Positions 37,416 to 51,000 of a DNA stretch of 64,000 bases are shown piece after piece (positions within the stretch are counted from its first letter, which is position 1; each line of letters starts with the position of its first letter). This DNA is from Diphasiastrum complanatum (taxonomy: Eukaryota > Streptophyta > Lycopodiopsida > Lycopodiales > Lycopodiaceae). Both the position numbers and the translations under genes were made by a program. The stretch lies in assembly GCA_029204225.1 (NCBI GenBank), contig CM055109.1:41958544-42022543 (forward strand), written 5' to 3'. The notes beneath the pieces are model-generated. The model saw only the letters and a list, made by a program, of their open reading frames with translations, was not told the origin of the DNA and did no database searches.

Positions 37416-40020
37416 TTGATGAATCAGATTCAGAGTTATAAAAATTCGTTTTTGATCAACATGGTGATTCAGAAAATGCTCTATTCACTCATAAGAATAA
37501 ATCTTCTAGGAAGTCTAAGTTTAAGAGGGAGTCATCTAAAAAGAATGAGTCTAAGACTAATGAACAACAATCTGAAAAACAACAAAAGGATTCTAGTGAT
37601 AAGAAGGAGTGTTGGCTAAATCCAAAAATTGAATGTATTCATTGTCATAAACGGGGTCATGCAGCAATAGACTATTATCAGAATCCCAAAAACAAAAAGG
37701 AACAGAATCGAAGTGAACCTTCAGATTCAAACTATGTCGAAGACAAAGCAGAATGCTCCAGAGCAGGACAAGACAACAAGAAATTTAGTAGCTTATGTTA
37801 GTACTGATCTATGTTGTTCATCTAATTCAATTCGAGAAGTAGTACTTGATTCGGAAGCCACCTCACATTTTGTTTTCTCGAAACAAAGTACAAGAAGACG
37901 AACGATTCGAAATTCATTATACTTGGAGACGGTTCTAAACACGTGATTGATGGAACTGGTGTATTATGGCTAGACACGAATCAGGGAGACAAGAAACTGG
38001 AGGAAGTTCTCTATGTCCCTATTCTTGATAAAGATCTTCTACCTGACAGACTCGAATTGCCAGCTCGAATTTCAACAGAAAAGCTCGAATCAGAAATAAG
38101 CTTGAAACCTGCAGAATCGAACTTGAAACCACCTATGAGAAGATCAGACAGACAACGAAAACCACCAGAAAGGTTTGGTCAAGATGTTTTTAATACGGCC
38201 ATCGAATTTTGTGAATTCTCTGACGAACCTCAAACATTTGAGGAAGCTGTAGATGGACCAGATAAAGATCGTTGGATTCAGGCAATGGAGGACGAAATGT
38301 CATCCATGCACAAGAACAAGGTATGGACACTTGCACCTATACCTGATGGTAGAAAATCAATCAAGTGCAAGTGGATCTATAAGATCAAAACAGGTCCTGA
38401 TGGAGAAAACATCAGATACAAGACAAGGTTGGTTGCTAAAGGATTTTCACATAAGTATGGAATCGACTACACTGATACTTTCTCACCGGTAGTCAAACAT
38501 ACATCAATTCGTTTGTTGTTTGTGTATGCAGTGGCTCATGATTTGAAAATCCATATTGTGGATGAGAAAACTGCTTTTCTGCACGCAGAATTAGAAGAAG
38601 ACTTATTCATGGACCAACCACTTGGTTTTGTAAGCCAAGAATATCCAGAATACGGATGTCATAAATAAAAACATTTATGGTCTCAAACAGACAGCAAGAC
38701 AATGGTATAGAAAGAAGGACAAAGCACTACGTTCCTTAGTCTTCAAACCTCTATTTGCTGAATCAAATGTCTATACCAAGCATGTCCAAAATGAAATAAT
38801 CATTTTAGATGTTTATGTTAATGACACACTTATCTTCTCAAGAAGAGATAAATAAATTTTAGATGTCAAAAGAGACATTTTCTGAAATATTTGAGATCGT
38901 TGACCTAGGAGAAGCTAAAATCTATCTAGGCTTGCAGATCGTGAGAGACTTTGAAGGTGGTAAGTTGTATCTTCACCAACAAAAGTACACTCAAAAGATC
39001 ATTGAAGACTTCAACATGCTCGAATGCAAAGGTGTGCATACTCCCATGATACCTGAAACAATACTGAGCAAAGCAGATTGTCCGTAGACTCTCAAGGAAG
39101 AAGAACGAATGGCCAAAACACCCTATCGTAGGCTGATTGGATCATTGTTATATCTAGCAGACAACACTAGGCCTGATATAGTGTTTGCATTATACAGGCT
39201 GAGCCAATATAATCAGAATCCAAGATCACTACATTAAAAATTGGCAAAAAGAGTACTACAATATCTCCAAGAAACGAAAGAGTGTGGTGAAGGCATGAAG
39301 AAGGCATCTGATGGAAAACGTGAAGGGATGAGTGAAGCTACCTTTCATCAAATGTGTGAAGGCTGTAGTGAAGCTGCCTTTCAACTTTAATGAAAGGCAA
39401 CTGATGGAAAACGTGAAGGGAAGAGTGAAGCTGCCTTTCATCAAATGTGTGAAGGCTGTAGTGAAGAACTTTGATGAAAGGCCACTATTGTCTCTTGAGC
39501 TTTAAAGAGGGCAACAGGGCAGTAGGGTGCAACCACTGAGCACATAACATTTATCCAAGACAATTTAATGAAGAAGGGAGTAGCAAAAATGTAACACAAC
39601 ACATAACATATATCCTTTGTAAAATAGCAGAGAGTAAAAGTTTTGTAGCATATAAAGCATTTTAACACATATGGAGGTAACAATTAAAAAGGGTAGACTG
39701 TACTATATCTTTATCTTCATGTGAAGCTAAGTACAAGGCCCTTACAACCACTACTAAAGAGGTATTCTGGATCAAGAGACTAATTATGAAAATCAAGTGC
39801 ATCAAAGAAAAAGACCTGCCTATTGTCAAGAGTGACAATATCTCGGCTCAAGCTCTTGCCAACAATCCTATTTTTCATGCAAAAAGCAAACATATTGAAA
39901 TTGCACACCACTTTGTAAGGGAAAAAGTCATTGGAGGAGAAATCAACTTGGAGCATATTGGATCATCATCATGTATTTGCCGATCTCCTTCACTAAACCA
40001 TTGCTCAAGAGTTTGAAATA
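37416..40020 (+). mobile_element. Internally deleted Ty1/copia element
   Basis: The gag tail has a damaged knuckle (CIHCHKRGHAAIDYY, last Cys changed to Tyr). The protease reads VVLDSEATSHFVF, with DSGA altered to DSEA. A deletion removing pre-integrase and integrase joins protease to reverse transcriptase in one frame (37943-38668, 241 codons). Reverse transcriptase includes CKWIYKIKTGPDG, RLVAKGFSHKYGIDY and TAFLHAELEEDLFM. The catalytic box reads YVNDTLIFS at about 38815, with YVDD changed to YVND. RNase H is split by foreign DNA (39265-39690) and resumes with ISLSSCEAKYKALT and HAKSKHIEIAHHFVREKV to about 40020. Clearly inactive. Confidence 0.88.
39265..39690. repeat. Foreign segment with 92-bp tandem repeat inside RNase H
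   Basis: GATGGAAAACGTGAAGGGA occurs at about 39310 and 39402, and AAATGTGTGAAGGCTGTAGT recurs with the same 92-bp spacing. The segment interrupts and replaces part of the copia RNase H reading frame; coding resumes at about 39700. Confidence 0.65.
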
Positions 40021-40069
40021 AGCTTGGAAAGTTTAAAAAAAAAACAATAAACAATAAATGAAAAAGTCT

Positions 40070-40600
40070 TCACTTAGTTTTTTCACGATAGGTGTCTTAG
40101 TAAGCTCTATATAGTGTAAAGATGATGAGCAAGAAATCCATGACTTCAAAGTTAGTAAGTCCCAACGAGCTAAAAAATAGTTATATTTATTATAACCAAA
40201 ATCTAAAATTTATTTTATTTGCCCTCTTCACTATAAGTGCATCTTAGTGAGTTCCATCTATTGTGGAGATGACAAATGAAGAATAGTTTGAAATTTATTA
40301 GGCCCGATGAATCACAAAAAATCAAATAAATTTCAAATTTTTTTTGTAGAAACTTTTTTTATCACTCACTCTGTTTAGTGTAGGTGTCTTACCAAGCTCT
40401 GTCCATTATAAAGTCATCAAGCAAGAACTCCACCTGATTTGAAAGTTATTTAGCCCGACAAGTAACAAAATAGTTGATAAATTGCCAACTTTTTTAATGC
40501 CTTCACTTGCCATCTTCACCATTGATGCATCTCAACAATGTCTATCTACAAGAATTTTGTTTGGTTATAAAGTTATTATGCTCAAAGAGTTACAAGTACG
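40070..40600. repeat. Diverged tandem repeat, about 145-bp unit, four copies
   Basis: Related phrases (GGTGTCTTAGTAAGCTCTAT, GCATCTTAGTGAGTTCCAT, GGTGTCTTACCAAGCTCTGT, GCATCTCAACAATGTCTAT) recur at about 40092, 40238, 40385 and 40525, each followed by similar AAAGTTATT.AG..C phrases. Identity is low. Confidence 0.45.
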
Positions 40601-41410
40601 CAATGAAGTTTTGATTCTTCCTTGTGACTAGACTAGCCCTATGTGAAGTCAAAGAGTCTAAATAACGTATGGAGTGACTTACAAGCTCTCGTGAGTGCCT
40701 TAAAGAAAGAAAAAATGAGGCTCCAATTTCCCTAGTATATTTTGCCTCAACTCAACCCTCTAGGGTTTTTGTTTCCATTTATCTCTCCCTAACAAGTAGG
40801 TTGCAAATTTTCCATTTTTTGATCTCTGGCTGTTTTTGTTCCTCTTTGCTACAATACAGTTATCACTTGGAACAGCAACTATTAAAGCTCTTGAAGCCAT
40901 CCCATCAAGAAATGAATTTGATTAGCCTCTATTCCACAACTTATATCATGCAAAAAAGTTCAACATTCAATTAGATTTATGGTTGATTGAAATCCTAAAA
41001 ACCAAGAGAAATATAGTGCGACCAGACCTGGAATAAATTTTTGAAATATTCTGTACACTCCCTTCTCAACCAAACAATCTGATCAAATGATTTCACTCAA
41101 AGAACTACAAGGTTGTGAGTCAGAATAAGAAAAGCCACATGAATACAAGCATCCGTGAAGTTGCATGCTTTGTGAAAGAGACTCCAGAAATTCCTTTAAA
41201 TAGTTAATAAAATATATATCATATATGCTGCCAGAAAGCCGAGAATAAGCTTTAGGGCAGCTATTGTACCTACTTTGGCACACAGCTCATGAAAAGCATA
41301 GCACTCAACTGTGCAAACTCTAGGTTTTCTTATTAGCTAAAAGCCTAAATTAGAATCTTGGATGCAAGCGCATGTACAAAGCACAAATATGCAACATTTT
41401 CAGTGAGAAT
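40601..41410. other. Intergenic DNA downstream of MED20
   Basis: No gene recognised. It should include the MED20 3' untranslated region next to 41410. Confidence 0.4.
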
Positions 41411-41728
41411 TCAATTGGTTCGTTGAGACAGGAAATGAACCATCAAGGATATGTACTGTAAGGCTGTGTGTTGCCAGCTGTATTGATCTGATAGGGAGTA
41501 ATCTCCAAAATTTGGTTCCAAATGTACAATGCGTCCAGTCATTGACTGAGCAGCAACTTCTTGCCAAATATCAACAAACTCCTGCATAAGTTGGTGTGTC
41601 TTTCCAAGTGAAGAAACTGGAAGATATTCTACCTGCAACAGTCACCAGTTTTATTACTCATTCATGCCCCCCTGACAAAGAATTCAGAATAATAATGTAC
41701 TTTTAATTAGGTTAAGGAAACCATAAAT

Positions 41729-41786
<58 letters not shown>

Positions 41787-42036
41787 AAACCTAAAAACCC
41801 TAAAACCCTAGAAAACAAAAAATTCACACTCTTGTCTCACGCTCCTCTTTTTCTCTCCTGCAGCGATTTTATACCTTCTTTCTCTCTCTAGAAACTTCTA
41901 AAGCACGTGTTCTTTCAAGAAACTCCTACAGCATGTGTTCTCTCACTTCAATGGCTTTTCAAATGCCCTTCAAGAACGTTTCAGGGCAAACGTGGACCTA
42001 TGAGGCTGTGAAACTCGTTTTTTCCACAACAGCCTA

Positions 42037-42094
<58 letters not shown>

Positions 42095-45000
42095 ACACTG
42101 ACCTCCAGAACAATTCCTCGTAGGTTTTCACTATGTGCAATCACTGCCCTTCCTGCTTTGACATGGAAATCTCCAAGCTGATACTGGAATCCCTACAAAA
42201 AAACATTAAACAATCTATGAGCAAGATGATGCTCAAGTTTCTGCTATATGTGTAACAGTCATATGAAGTCAGAATCCTTTCATTTTATTCCAAAGTTGAC
42301 ATGGAGGCAATTTTTTTAAAATCTCTTAATGTGATCAGCTCATTGATTGACACCTAGAAGCTTTACTTTGAAGTTTGTTGGGGAAGTTCCTTTAGGAACT
42401 CATCAGCAATTTTTATGTTATCCCCAGAAATTTTCTTTCTGGGGCATTCCGCACCCTGAACGAAGCACGAAATACTTTTGAGACTGATTTCTCGGCATCG
42501 ACAGGGAGGCTGAATTTTTGGCATCAATAGCTATTTCAAAGCTGTGGGGGACTACTTTCTCAGCATCCTCGGCAATTTGCAGGTATGCTGTTTTGAAGCT
42601 TATTAGCATGTCTGTTTCAGAAGCTATTGGATGATTTCAATGTTTCAAATTTCTGATGGTGACATAAAATAAAGAATGCAATATTTGGAATGAAATAAAA
42701 AGAGCCAGAGTGCAAATAAGGAATGAGGCATTGTCTGTTGTGATCTTTTGCATTTGTTTACAGTTTAAAACTTGAGATCATTGGGCAATTTTCCCTATCA
42801 ATTGAAGTTCAATTGACCCTTTCCTAAATAATAAGTAAAATTTTGCAAGCAGACGGAACTTGGCAAAGAAACTTACTGATTGTCACAAAGTAGATCCAAA
42901 CTTTTTCTTTTGACGACAAGATAATATGGGCCTGCAAGAGCGTTCTGTTGGATCAAATCTAAGCACAAATTCCAAAGTCTTCATGAGTTTTCTCAGTTCT
43001 CTTTGGTTGCCCATGTGGACATCTTATGCATGACTAACGTGGAAAAGATCACCTCACCGTGGGGTCTATAGAGCTGGACAGTAGCCAGTAAGAGAAAGTT
43101 TGAAATCAATTTCGCACTTTTTTGGTGTCTGAAAATAGAGTGAACCATGGCTAAAGCATTGATAATTTTGTGACAAGTTGGGGCCTCATATGGTCATCTT
43201 TGCAAATGTATGTGAGGTTTTTCAAAACAAAATATTGATTCCAGACAATAGCCATTAAGATCTATCGCTACTCCAAATCTCAAAACATCCAGAGATGTCA
43301 GTGTTTTTTAGGTTCTCCTGGGAGACGTCCTCCAGCCCACTTTATAAATGAGCTTCCCTGTAAAATGATTTTCTTTGAGCTCAACTTTGTTGGAAAGTTA
43401 TGTAGACTGCTGTGTTTGTATCAATATGGACACTAGTTGTATTTGCTTTTTGCTAACCACAGCGTCATATGCCCTAAGATAATGTAGGCTTCCATGTAAC
43501 TAGAGTTTCCCTTTACCTTATTTGAGTTTGATTTGCTTTTTAGCTTTAGGGTTCAAAGGCCCCAGACTCAAGTTTTATACTATGTATATTGGTTAATTTC
43601 CAAGTCTGACATATGTTTAGCAATGATCATGGGCATGTGTCAAAGCGACCAGTCTTAGATTTGCCGAATGGTGGTCAGGGAATGCTGGGAGCTTCAGGTG
43701 TTGCTGGAGGAGGTTCTCAATCTCTTCCACATAGTACAGGTGGTGCTTCGCCGGGAGCAGGTGTTTGGAATGTGAAAAATGTTAGAGGGCAATGACATAT
43801 GATTGATGACAACTGTCCATGAACAAGATAGTGTTTAATTCTCCAACACAAATAAAGTTCGCACTCATCAAAGTCAAGATCAAGCAGTGCTCGAGTGCAC
43901 GGGCTAATCAACAATCCTCTTCTTTGTCCCAAAAAAAAAAAAAGCTAGGCAAAAAGGCTAAGTTTTTATCTCATAGGAAAAATGATTTCAATCTATTATC
44001 CTATATGACTATGACGAAATTCATTAGATGCCAATGCACCAAATCAATACTCCCAAGTTGGGATGCCTAAGTCCATATTATATGTACAGAACAAAGCTGG
44101 TTATGTCAATTCTTCGCTATTTTAGGATATGTATCCATGTTGAGAGAAATGCAAAACAAACGTTTGCATGATAACTAGTATAATCATGAAATTGTCACAT
44201 AACAAAGTCAAAAAAAACAAAACACACGATAAATGGCAATAGATCCATCATAAAGACCATTCACAATTTTGCATTTGACATGTTCTAGTTTGGATCACAT
44301 GGTCAATATTGTGCCTCAACTTCAAATCACAAACTCTGGGTCCTCAAAAAGTATCAATAGGGTAGTGGGCCTCATTACTAGTGATTGGATTGATTATAGA
44401 GCAACTCTTTGTTGAGATCAATGTAGCTTTTGTTTAACAGTATTTAGCTCAATTAGCTCAGCTAGATAGGTTTATTAATAAATGATCAATTGAAAAATAG
44501 CCTTCATTTGCATAGGGAGCTCATGCTAACGCTTATTGACACGGGGACAGTTGGGGGACAGCTTTGACCCCGTGCCAATGTGTGACTGACATGTGGAGTT
44601 CGGGCAGGAGACAAGAAATCCCATCTGTGGGGCTTTCGCGTGCGGAGGCGCACCCAAACCCCAGGGAATGCCACTTTGGGGTCTCGTCGGGACCAAGGGG
44701 CGCCGGCACCAGGACCGGGGCGTCGGGACCAGTGTGGGCGCCCCCTCGACCCTCGCCTACCTACATCCTGCTAGATAATCGTCCTGACCTGACCACCAGT
44801 GGAAGAGCTCTTCATTCTCTGAGAATGAATGCCAAGCTCAAGGAGATCCACCTCTATATACATAGTCCAGATGGGGTCATCTCTGACCATAGGAGTCACG
44901 TATGACCATCGACACGCGGCAGTTGTGCACATTGACGCGGGTCCATAACAAAGAGTCATCGCGCACCAATAAGACATTGACACGTGGCACCTAAAAGACC

Positions 45001-48000
45001 TATAGCTCCAAATCAATGTTCCGTCCCATAAATGAGACCGTCACCTCAAGTTACATGGGTACGTAACATTCCCTCCCCCTTTAAGCGTCTCCTCCTAAAG
45101 GGAGCAAACCAGGGAAGTTCAATCTTAAATAGTCTTCTCTCTCCCAAGTGTCCTCATCATCTGACTTACCTTTCCAACGTACAAGAAATTCAGAAACCAA
45201 ACGGTTTTTTAATTGGTGACGACGAACGTCATTGGTCAAGCACTTTTTCCGGCACGATAGGAACAAAGGTAGACAGATCCTCTAGTTCAACTAGTTCACC
45301 TTCCGGAATTAGGAAGTCCTTCCAACTAAGTCGTTCCTTTAAACGACTTACATGGAAAACAGGATGAACCCCAACCTCAATCGGAAGATCTAGTTGATAA
45401 GCGACCGGGTTGATTTTCTTTACAACCTTATAAGGTCCGCTGTAATGAGGAGATAGCTTATGGCATTTTCCCGTCCGAAGTACCTTTGAATCCTTAGGGA
45501 TTTTAAGATACACCCAGGTTCCGACCTCAATTTCCCGAGATGAGCAACCGCGATCAGCATAAAACTGAGCTCTATCTTGAGCGGTTTTCATGCTTTCCTT
45601 GGCCACTAACAACATTTCTTGCATATCTTGCAGGAAATCTACTGCAGCTTGCACCTTGAGACCTTTGAGTCCGACCGAAACTAGAGAACACGGTTGAAAG
45701 CCATACATTAGCATACAAGGATTGAATCCGATGGCTGAATGTTAGAATCCCCATCGTCAATCCGATCATTGCTAAAGCACAAACATGTGACGAACGCTAC
45801 GTTACCGCCCAACCATAGAGGTAATGCCACCTCACCCCCGTGCACTAGAGCTATAGACCACCATCAAGCAAGCTCGGATCTCCGATAAGCCATGGTGTCC
45901 CATACCACCATACCATACCCTCGACCCTCGCCTACCTACATCCTGAGGCCTAGATAATCGTCCTGACTTGACCACCAGTGGAAGAGCTCTTCATTCTCTA
46001 GGAGAGAATGAATGCCAAGCTCATGGAGATCCACCTTTATGTACATAGTCCAGGTGGGGTCATCTCCGACCATAGGAGTCAGGCATGACCATCAACATGT
46101 GGCAGTTGTGCACACTGATGCGGGTCCATAACAAACGCGCGCCATTAAGACATTGACACGTGGCACCCAAAAGACCTATAGCTCTAGATCAACGTTCCGT
46201 CCTATAAATGAGACCGTCACCTCAAGTTACCTGTTGTGTGCCCTTATGGCTACACAACACTATTTTATGCAAATGGTGTTCTACTTTCCACATCCAACGA
46301 GGGCCTACTTTGACACATTGATGACTTGTACATATATGGGAGGGAGAGAGGTTTGACGATTAATATAGAGAAGAATGGCCTTAACACATCTTGCTCATTC
46401 ATTCAAAACATACTTTCACTTTGGATGGCCAACCCAATCAATTGGTTCTAATGATAAGCACCAGGCAACGTTGCTTGCAAAAGGGTATGCACAACAGGAA
46501 GGAATTGACTATGAGGAAACATTTGCACTACCTACAAAGTTAACTACTTTGAGGACAATTTTGTTATTGGCAGCCCAGTTTGGTTGCGATATTCAACAAA
46601 TGGATGTTAAGAGTGCATTCTTGAATGGATTTCTAAAGGAAGAAGTCTATATGGAGCAACCAAAGGGATACATGGTCAAAGGCCAGGAAAACGTGGTTTG
46701 TAGGTTGGTCAGAGCCTTATATGGACTTAAACAAGCACCCAAAGCATTGTACACGAGGATTGATACATACTTTGAGGAGCTTGGTTTGTAGAGTAGTGGT
46801 GTGGAGCATACACTTCATGTTATGTTAAAAGATAATTAGATTGTTATTTAGTGATGTATTTTGATGACCTTATCATCACAGGTTCTATCCAAGTTTTGAT
46901 TCAAAACATTAAGAAAGATCTCTCTTTTGAATTTGACATGAAAGATCTTGCTTCGCTACAACATGTTCTTGGGATTGAGGTATGGAGAATAGCACGTGGT
47001 CTATTTATTTCTCAATCTAAGTATGCACATGAACTTCTTGAGAAATTTGGAAAGTTAGAATGCAAAACAATTTCAACTCCATATGATTGTGGATGTAAGC
47101 TTACGAAAGTTAAGGAAGATCTAGATGTAGATGAAACGTTATATAGACAACTTGTTGGTAGGTTGATCTATCCAAGGACTACATGACCAGATATTCAATA
47201 TGTTGTTAGTATGGTTAGTTAGTTTAGGACTACGCCTATGCAGGGTGAATGATAAATGACTCTAATGCATGAATGACTCAAGGTCCAAAGTGATATGAAC
47301 ACAAGTTACAAATATGGAATCACATCAAGAACATGACACAATGTAATGATGACCAGATAGAATCCTACTATGAAGGACCATACAACTAGCTTTGTGCAAG
47401 CCCTCCCACTAAGGAACATTACTAAGCATCTCCTACAAATATGGTTACCATAATATAAAAACATTTTCAAAACAACAATCGATGGCGAGAATGCATACCA
47501 CAATGTTGAATCCACATATGGATGAATACACAAAACAAAAAATTGCTTGTTTGCTTCTAATAAGTTGTATAAACATAATATAGGTTGCTAGAACTACAGC
47601 TATGTTTGTTATATACTAGAAGAAACGAACTTGCTTTTTGGAGAGGAGGGTGAGAGTACCATTGCTACAAACTTTTATTGAGCAGGTCATATCGCAACAT
47701 TGCAACAACTGCAAAGAATGTGGCCTACATGAGGGGTAGAGGAGAGAGGGAGAAGGCAAAAGGGGGTGTCTAAGAGAGGAGAGGAGGGTCAAAGCTCGAA
47801 GGTAAAGAGGGAAAGCGGTGGGGGGGCTAGAGCGATGGATGTACGGAGAGGAGAAAGGAGAGAGGAGGGCTAAAGGTAAGAAGAAGAGAATTAGAAGGGA
47901 AGGAAGATAAGTATTTTTATCCCCTTAAAAGATAATATAACTACGCAAAAGTATGATAGACAAATGTGACGATGCATTCAACCATTGTTAAGCCCCTAGA

Positions 48001-51000
48001 CACCCAACAAACATTTCAACACCATCCTCTTATAAACATAAGAATCATAAGTTGTGGAATGACTAGTAGAATTTACATTTTTACTACTTTGAAAGCCCTT
48101 AAGGTAATCATCCAAGAAGCTACTGCTGAGATTAGCCCATTACTCAATTATTGGGGACGTAATTAAAGTACTAAGCTACTAACTCATAGACCAATAAAAG
48201 TAGTTGTACCAGCCTATATGTCCACAACATTCCCCTATTCACAAAATCCTCCCCTCAATGTGGCAATAAATGGAAGTACTGATAATAATGCCAAGATGTA
48301 CCTATTGTAACTATCACAAAGATAGAAATGCAAAATTGCATATGTCAAAGGTGTTGCAAAATAGTGTTGAACTAAAAGCTACAACACAAAAGGAGTGTTG
48401 AACGATAATGTGAACCTCATCGACTATACGAAGAGACTAGGAATGTCAAATGAAAAAATCATGATGAAAAAGAACCCTCTGAACAAATGTGGAGAGAATG
48501 TCAAGTATATGGGCTAATAGCATCACTGAGAAGGAACGGTCACCTTACTTTGGCTAATCAAAAGTTGTTGATGCCTAATGCATGTACGATAGGCATCGCT
48601 CCCCAATAGCATCAATCTACCACAATAACAACGTGCTACTAAAAGGAATCGTATGCCACATGCCACAACAAATCTTTGCTGGAATTTACCAATAACACTT
48701 TGTTGCACATAAGGAAAGATTATCCCAACAAAACATACTAGAACTAACAATCATGTACATTCTAAGCTAACCAAATCTATAACAAGCCAACCTAATGAAC
48801 AGCTAATACAAGGGAATGTAGAAATAGATTCCACTGTGTCTCTGATAGAACAGAGTGCTAAAGAAAATGCAAATAACACCCTAGAGATCTCAAGCTATCC
48901 AAAAGGACCATGAATGCCACATGGCATTGACGGAAACTGGAGCAACTAACATCCCAACTTAGACGTATCAACTAGGAATGTCACGTAGTGACACACATTA
49001 GCAGATATGGTGGTTCATAGAGATCCCAAGCTATCCTTCATAGTGTCACAAAAATCACCTTAAATGACACAAACATCCTATCTTCTACGAGGCTGAAATT
49101 TTTTCCAAACGTTGCCTCTCACTCAATCTAAAAACAAGAAAAGAACTCAAACAAATATATGAACAAAACTAAGCATGAAAACAAGTAGAATGCGACAATA
49201 ATCACAAAAGGGTAAAATGTACAAGGAAGATGGGGTGAATTGTGGGGTTGTGATGTGCTAGAATGATGAGACAAACAAAATGAAGTCAAATTGAGAGAAG
49301 AGCAGTTCTAAAAGGATTGGGAGATATGGTGCAAGTCTAAGAGTTGATCTAGTTGTCTTGAGAGAGCACCTATGGTATGGGACACATGCTATTGGCATAG
49401 GAACGAGCGCAAATCTGGAGGTGGTCCCAAGCTCAAAAGGTAGCTCTTGGATGGAGAGTTTATGGATGGGTGGAGAATCTGCTAGGAACCAATATGAAGT
49501 TCTGGAGCTTGCATGTTGAATCATGAAGTCAGCAAACAAGAACAAAGAAGCAAAACAACCAAGAAAGATTCGTATCTTAGCTTTTGAGTTGTTTCGGATA
49601 ATATCAAAGCCAACTTTCTTGCCTTGATCAGTAGAGCTTAACGATTTGTGTTTGCATGCAATGATTTGGTCTATTCAAGCCAAGATTCAATAGGATTGAT
49701 ATATGTTCTATTTGAGATCCTCTATACATGGATCCAAAACGGAAAATCTTAAAGATCTATTTATTGGAGCAAGAAATATACTTGCTAAAGTATCTAGATT
49801 TTGTAGGAATTGTGTATTGACCTTAGTAAGCATGCAAAAATCTCGCTAAATCGTACAAACAAATGAAGTTGCTCCATGCAAAAGAGCGTTCTTGAACACT
49901 AGCATATGGAACTCGTTTCACATGCTTCCAAACTAATTAAATGGCTCTAATTCATGCAAGAAAGATTTACACATAGAGTTCAATTCTGCCATCCAGAATA
50001 TGCTTGAATACTTCATCATAAAGCAACACAATATTTTGCTAAACTCATCTAAAAAAAGTGTGTTACTTGCATGTTAAATGAAGGCAATAAATTGTAGCAC
50101 CTCCTAAACCTTCATCGTAGCTCAAAGAAGTTTGATAGATATTAGCATTGCCTACCAAAGGCCTAGAATGGCTTCTAGCTATTGAGACCACCAAGTGTCT
50201 ATCTCAATTACAGCAATATTGATAACAATATTGAATGCTCTAAGGAGCTAAATGTTAGGGACAGCATAACCACAAGAAGGCAACGCTAGTCTGATCCACC
50301 CGTGACCCAGCCTATGCAGTCTCTTATAAAATGCCCCTCCTAGCCTAATGTGAGTTTGCATGCAGTAGGTGGTAGTTGCTGCTGACACCCACCGTTCATA
50401 CTACATGCATGGGTTATTAATGCATGAAGAGTCCCAGTCCGTTGTTGAAGGACTACATGGCCCCCTATTGTCTTGCATGTGTTTGCATGGGCATTACTGG
50501 CCCTCATACCTACGCATGGTATGCATGCATGCATGCCACTAACTCACACTGTCCTCTGCCCTCCGGTGGTTAGCTGCACCTAGAAGTATTATTGGGTCGG
50601 TACAGTTATGGTCTCGTAACACTAAACCAAATTACAAATATGATAGTAGATTAAAATTGAATCTAAGATATTGGAAAAGGTAATCAAAACAATATACGTA
50701 TGAGTATTGTTTTAGATGTTTGCCTCCAAGACCTTTATCATTTAAAAGATAGAGCATATTATGTCCCTAGAAGAATAACTAGACTAGCCCTTAGTTTAGA
50801 GGTCAATGCCCATGCTAACAAGGATGGGACCTTAGCTCACCTACCTTCAGACATAGGTGCCCTTAATGCCAATGGCTCAAGGCTACGTAAGCACACCATG
50901 CGTAGAGAGAGACGTCATTTTTGGAGAAGCACTTCCAAGAAAATTGAGAGCTATGGTGCAAGACTCGGACCTACATCTAGCTAGGCGTTGATAGAGCACC

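Noticed and set aside
49258-49545. 95-codon minus frame as a gene
   Set aside because: It lies in a diverged direct repeat whose second copy does not keep the frame.
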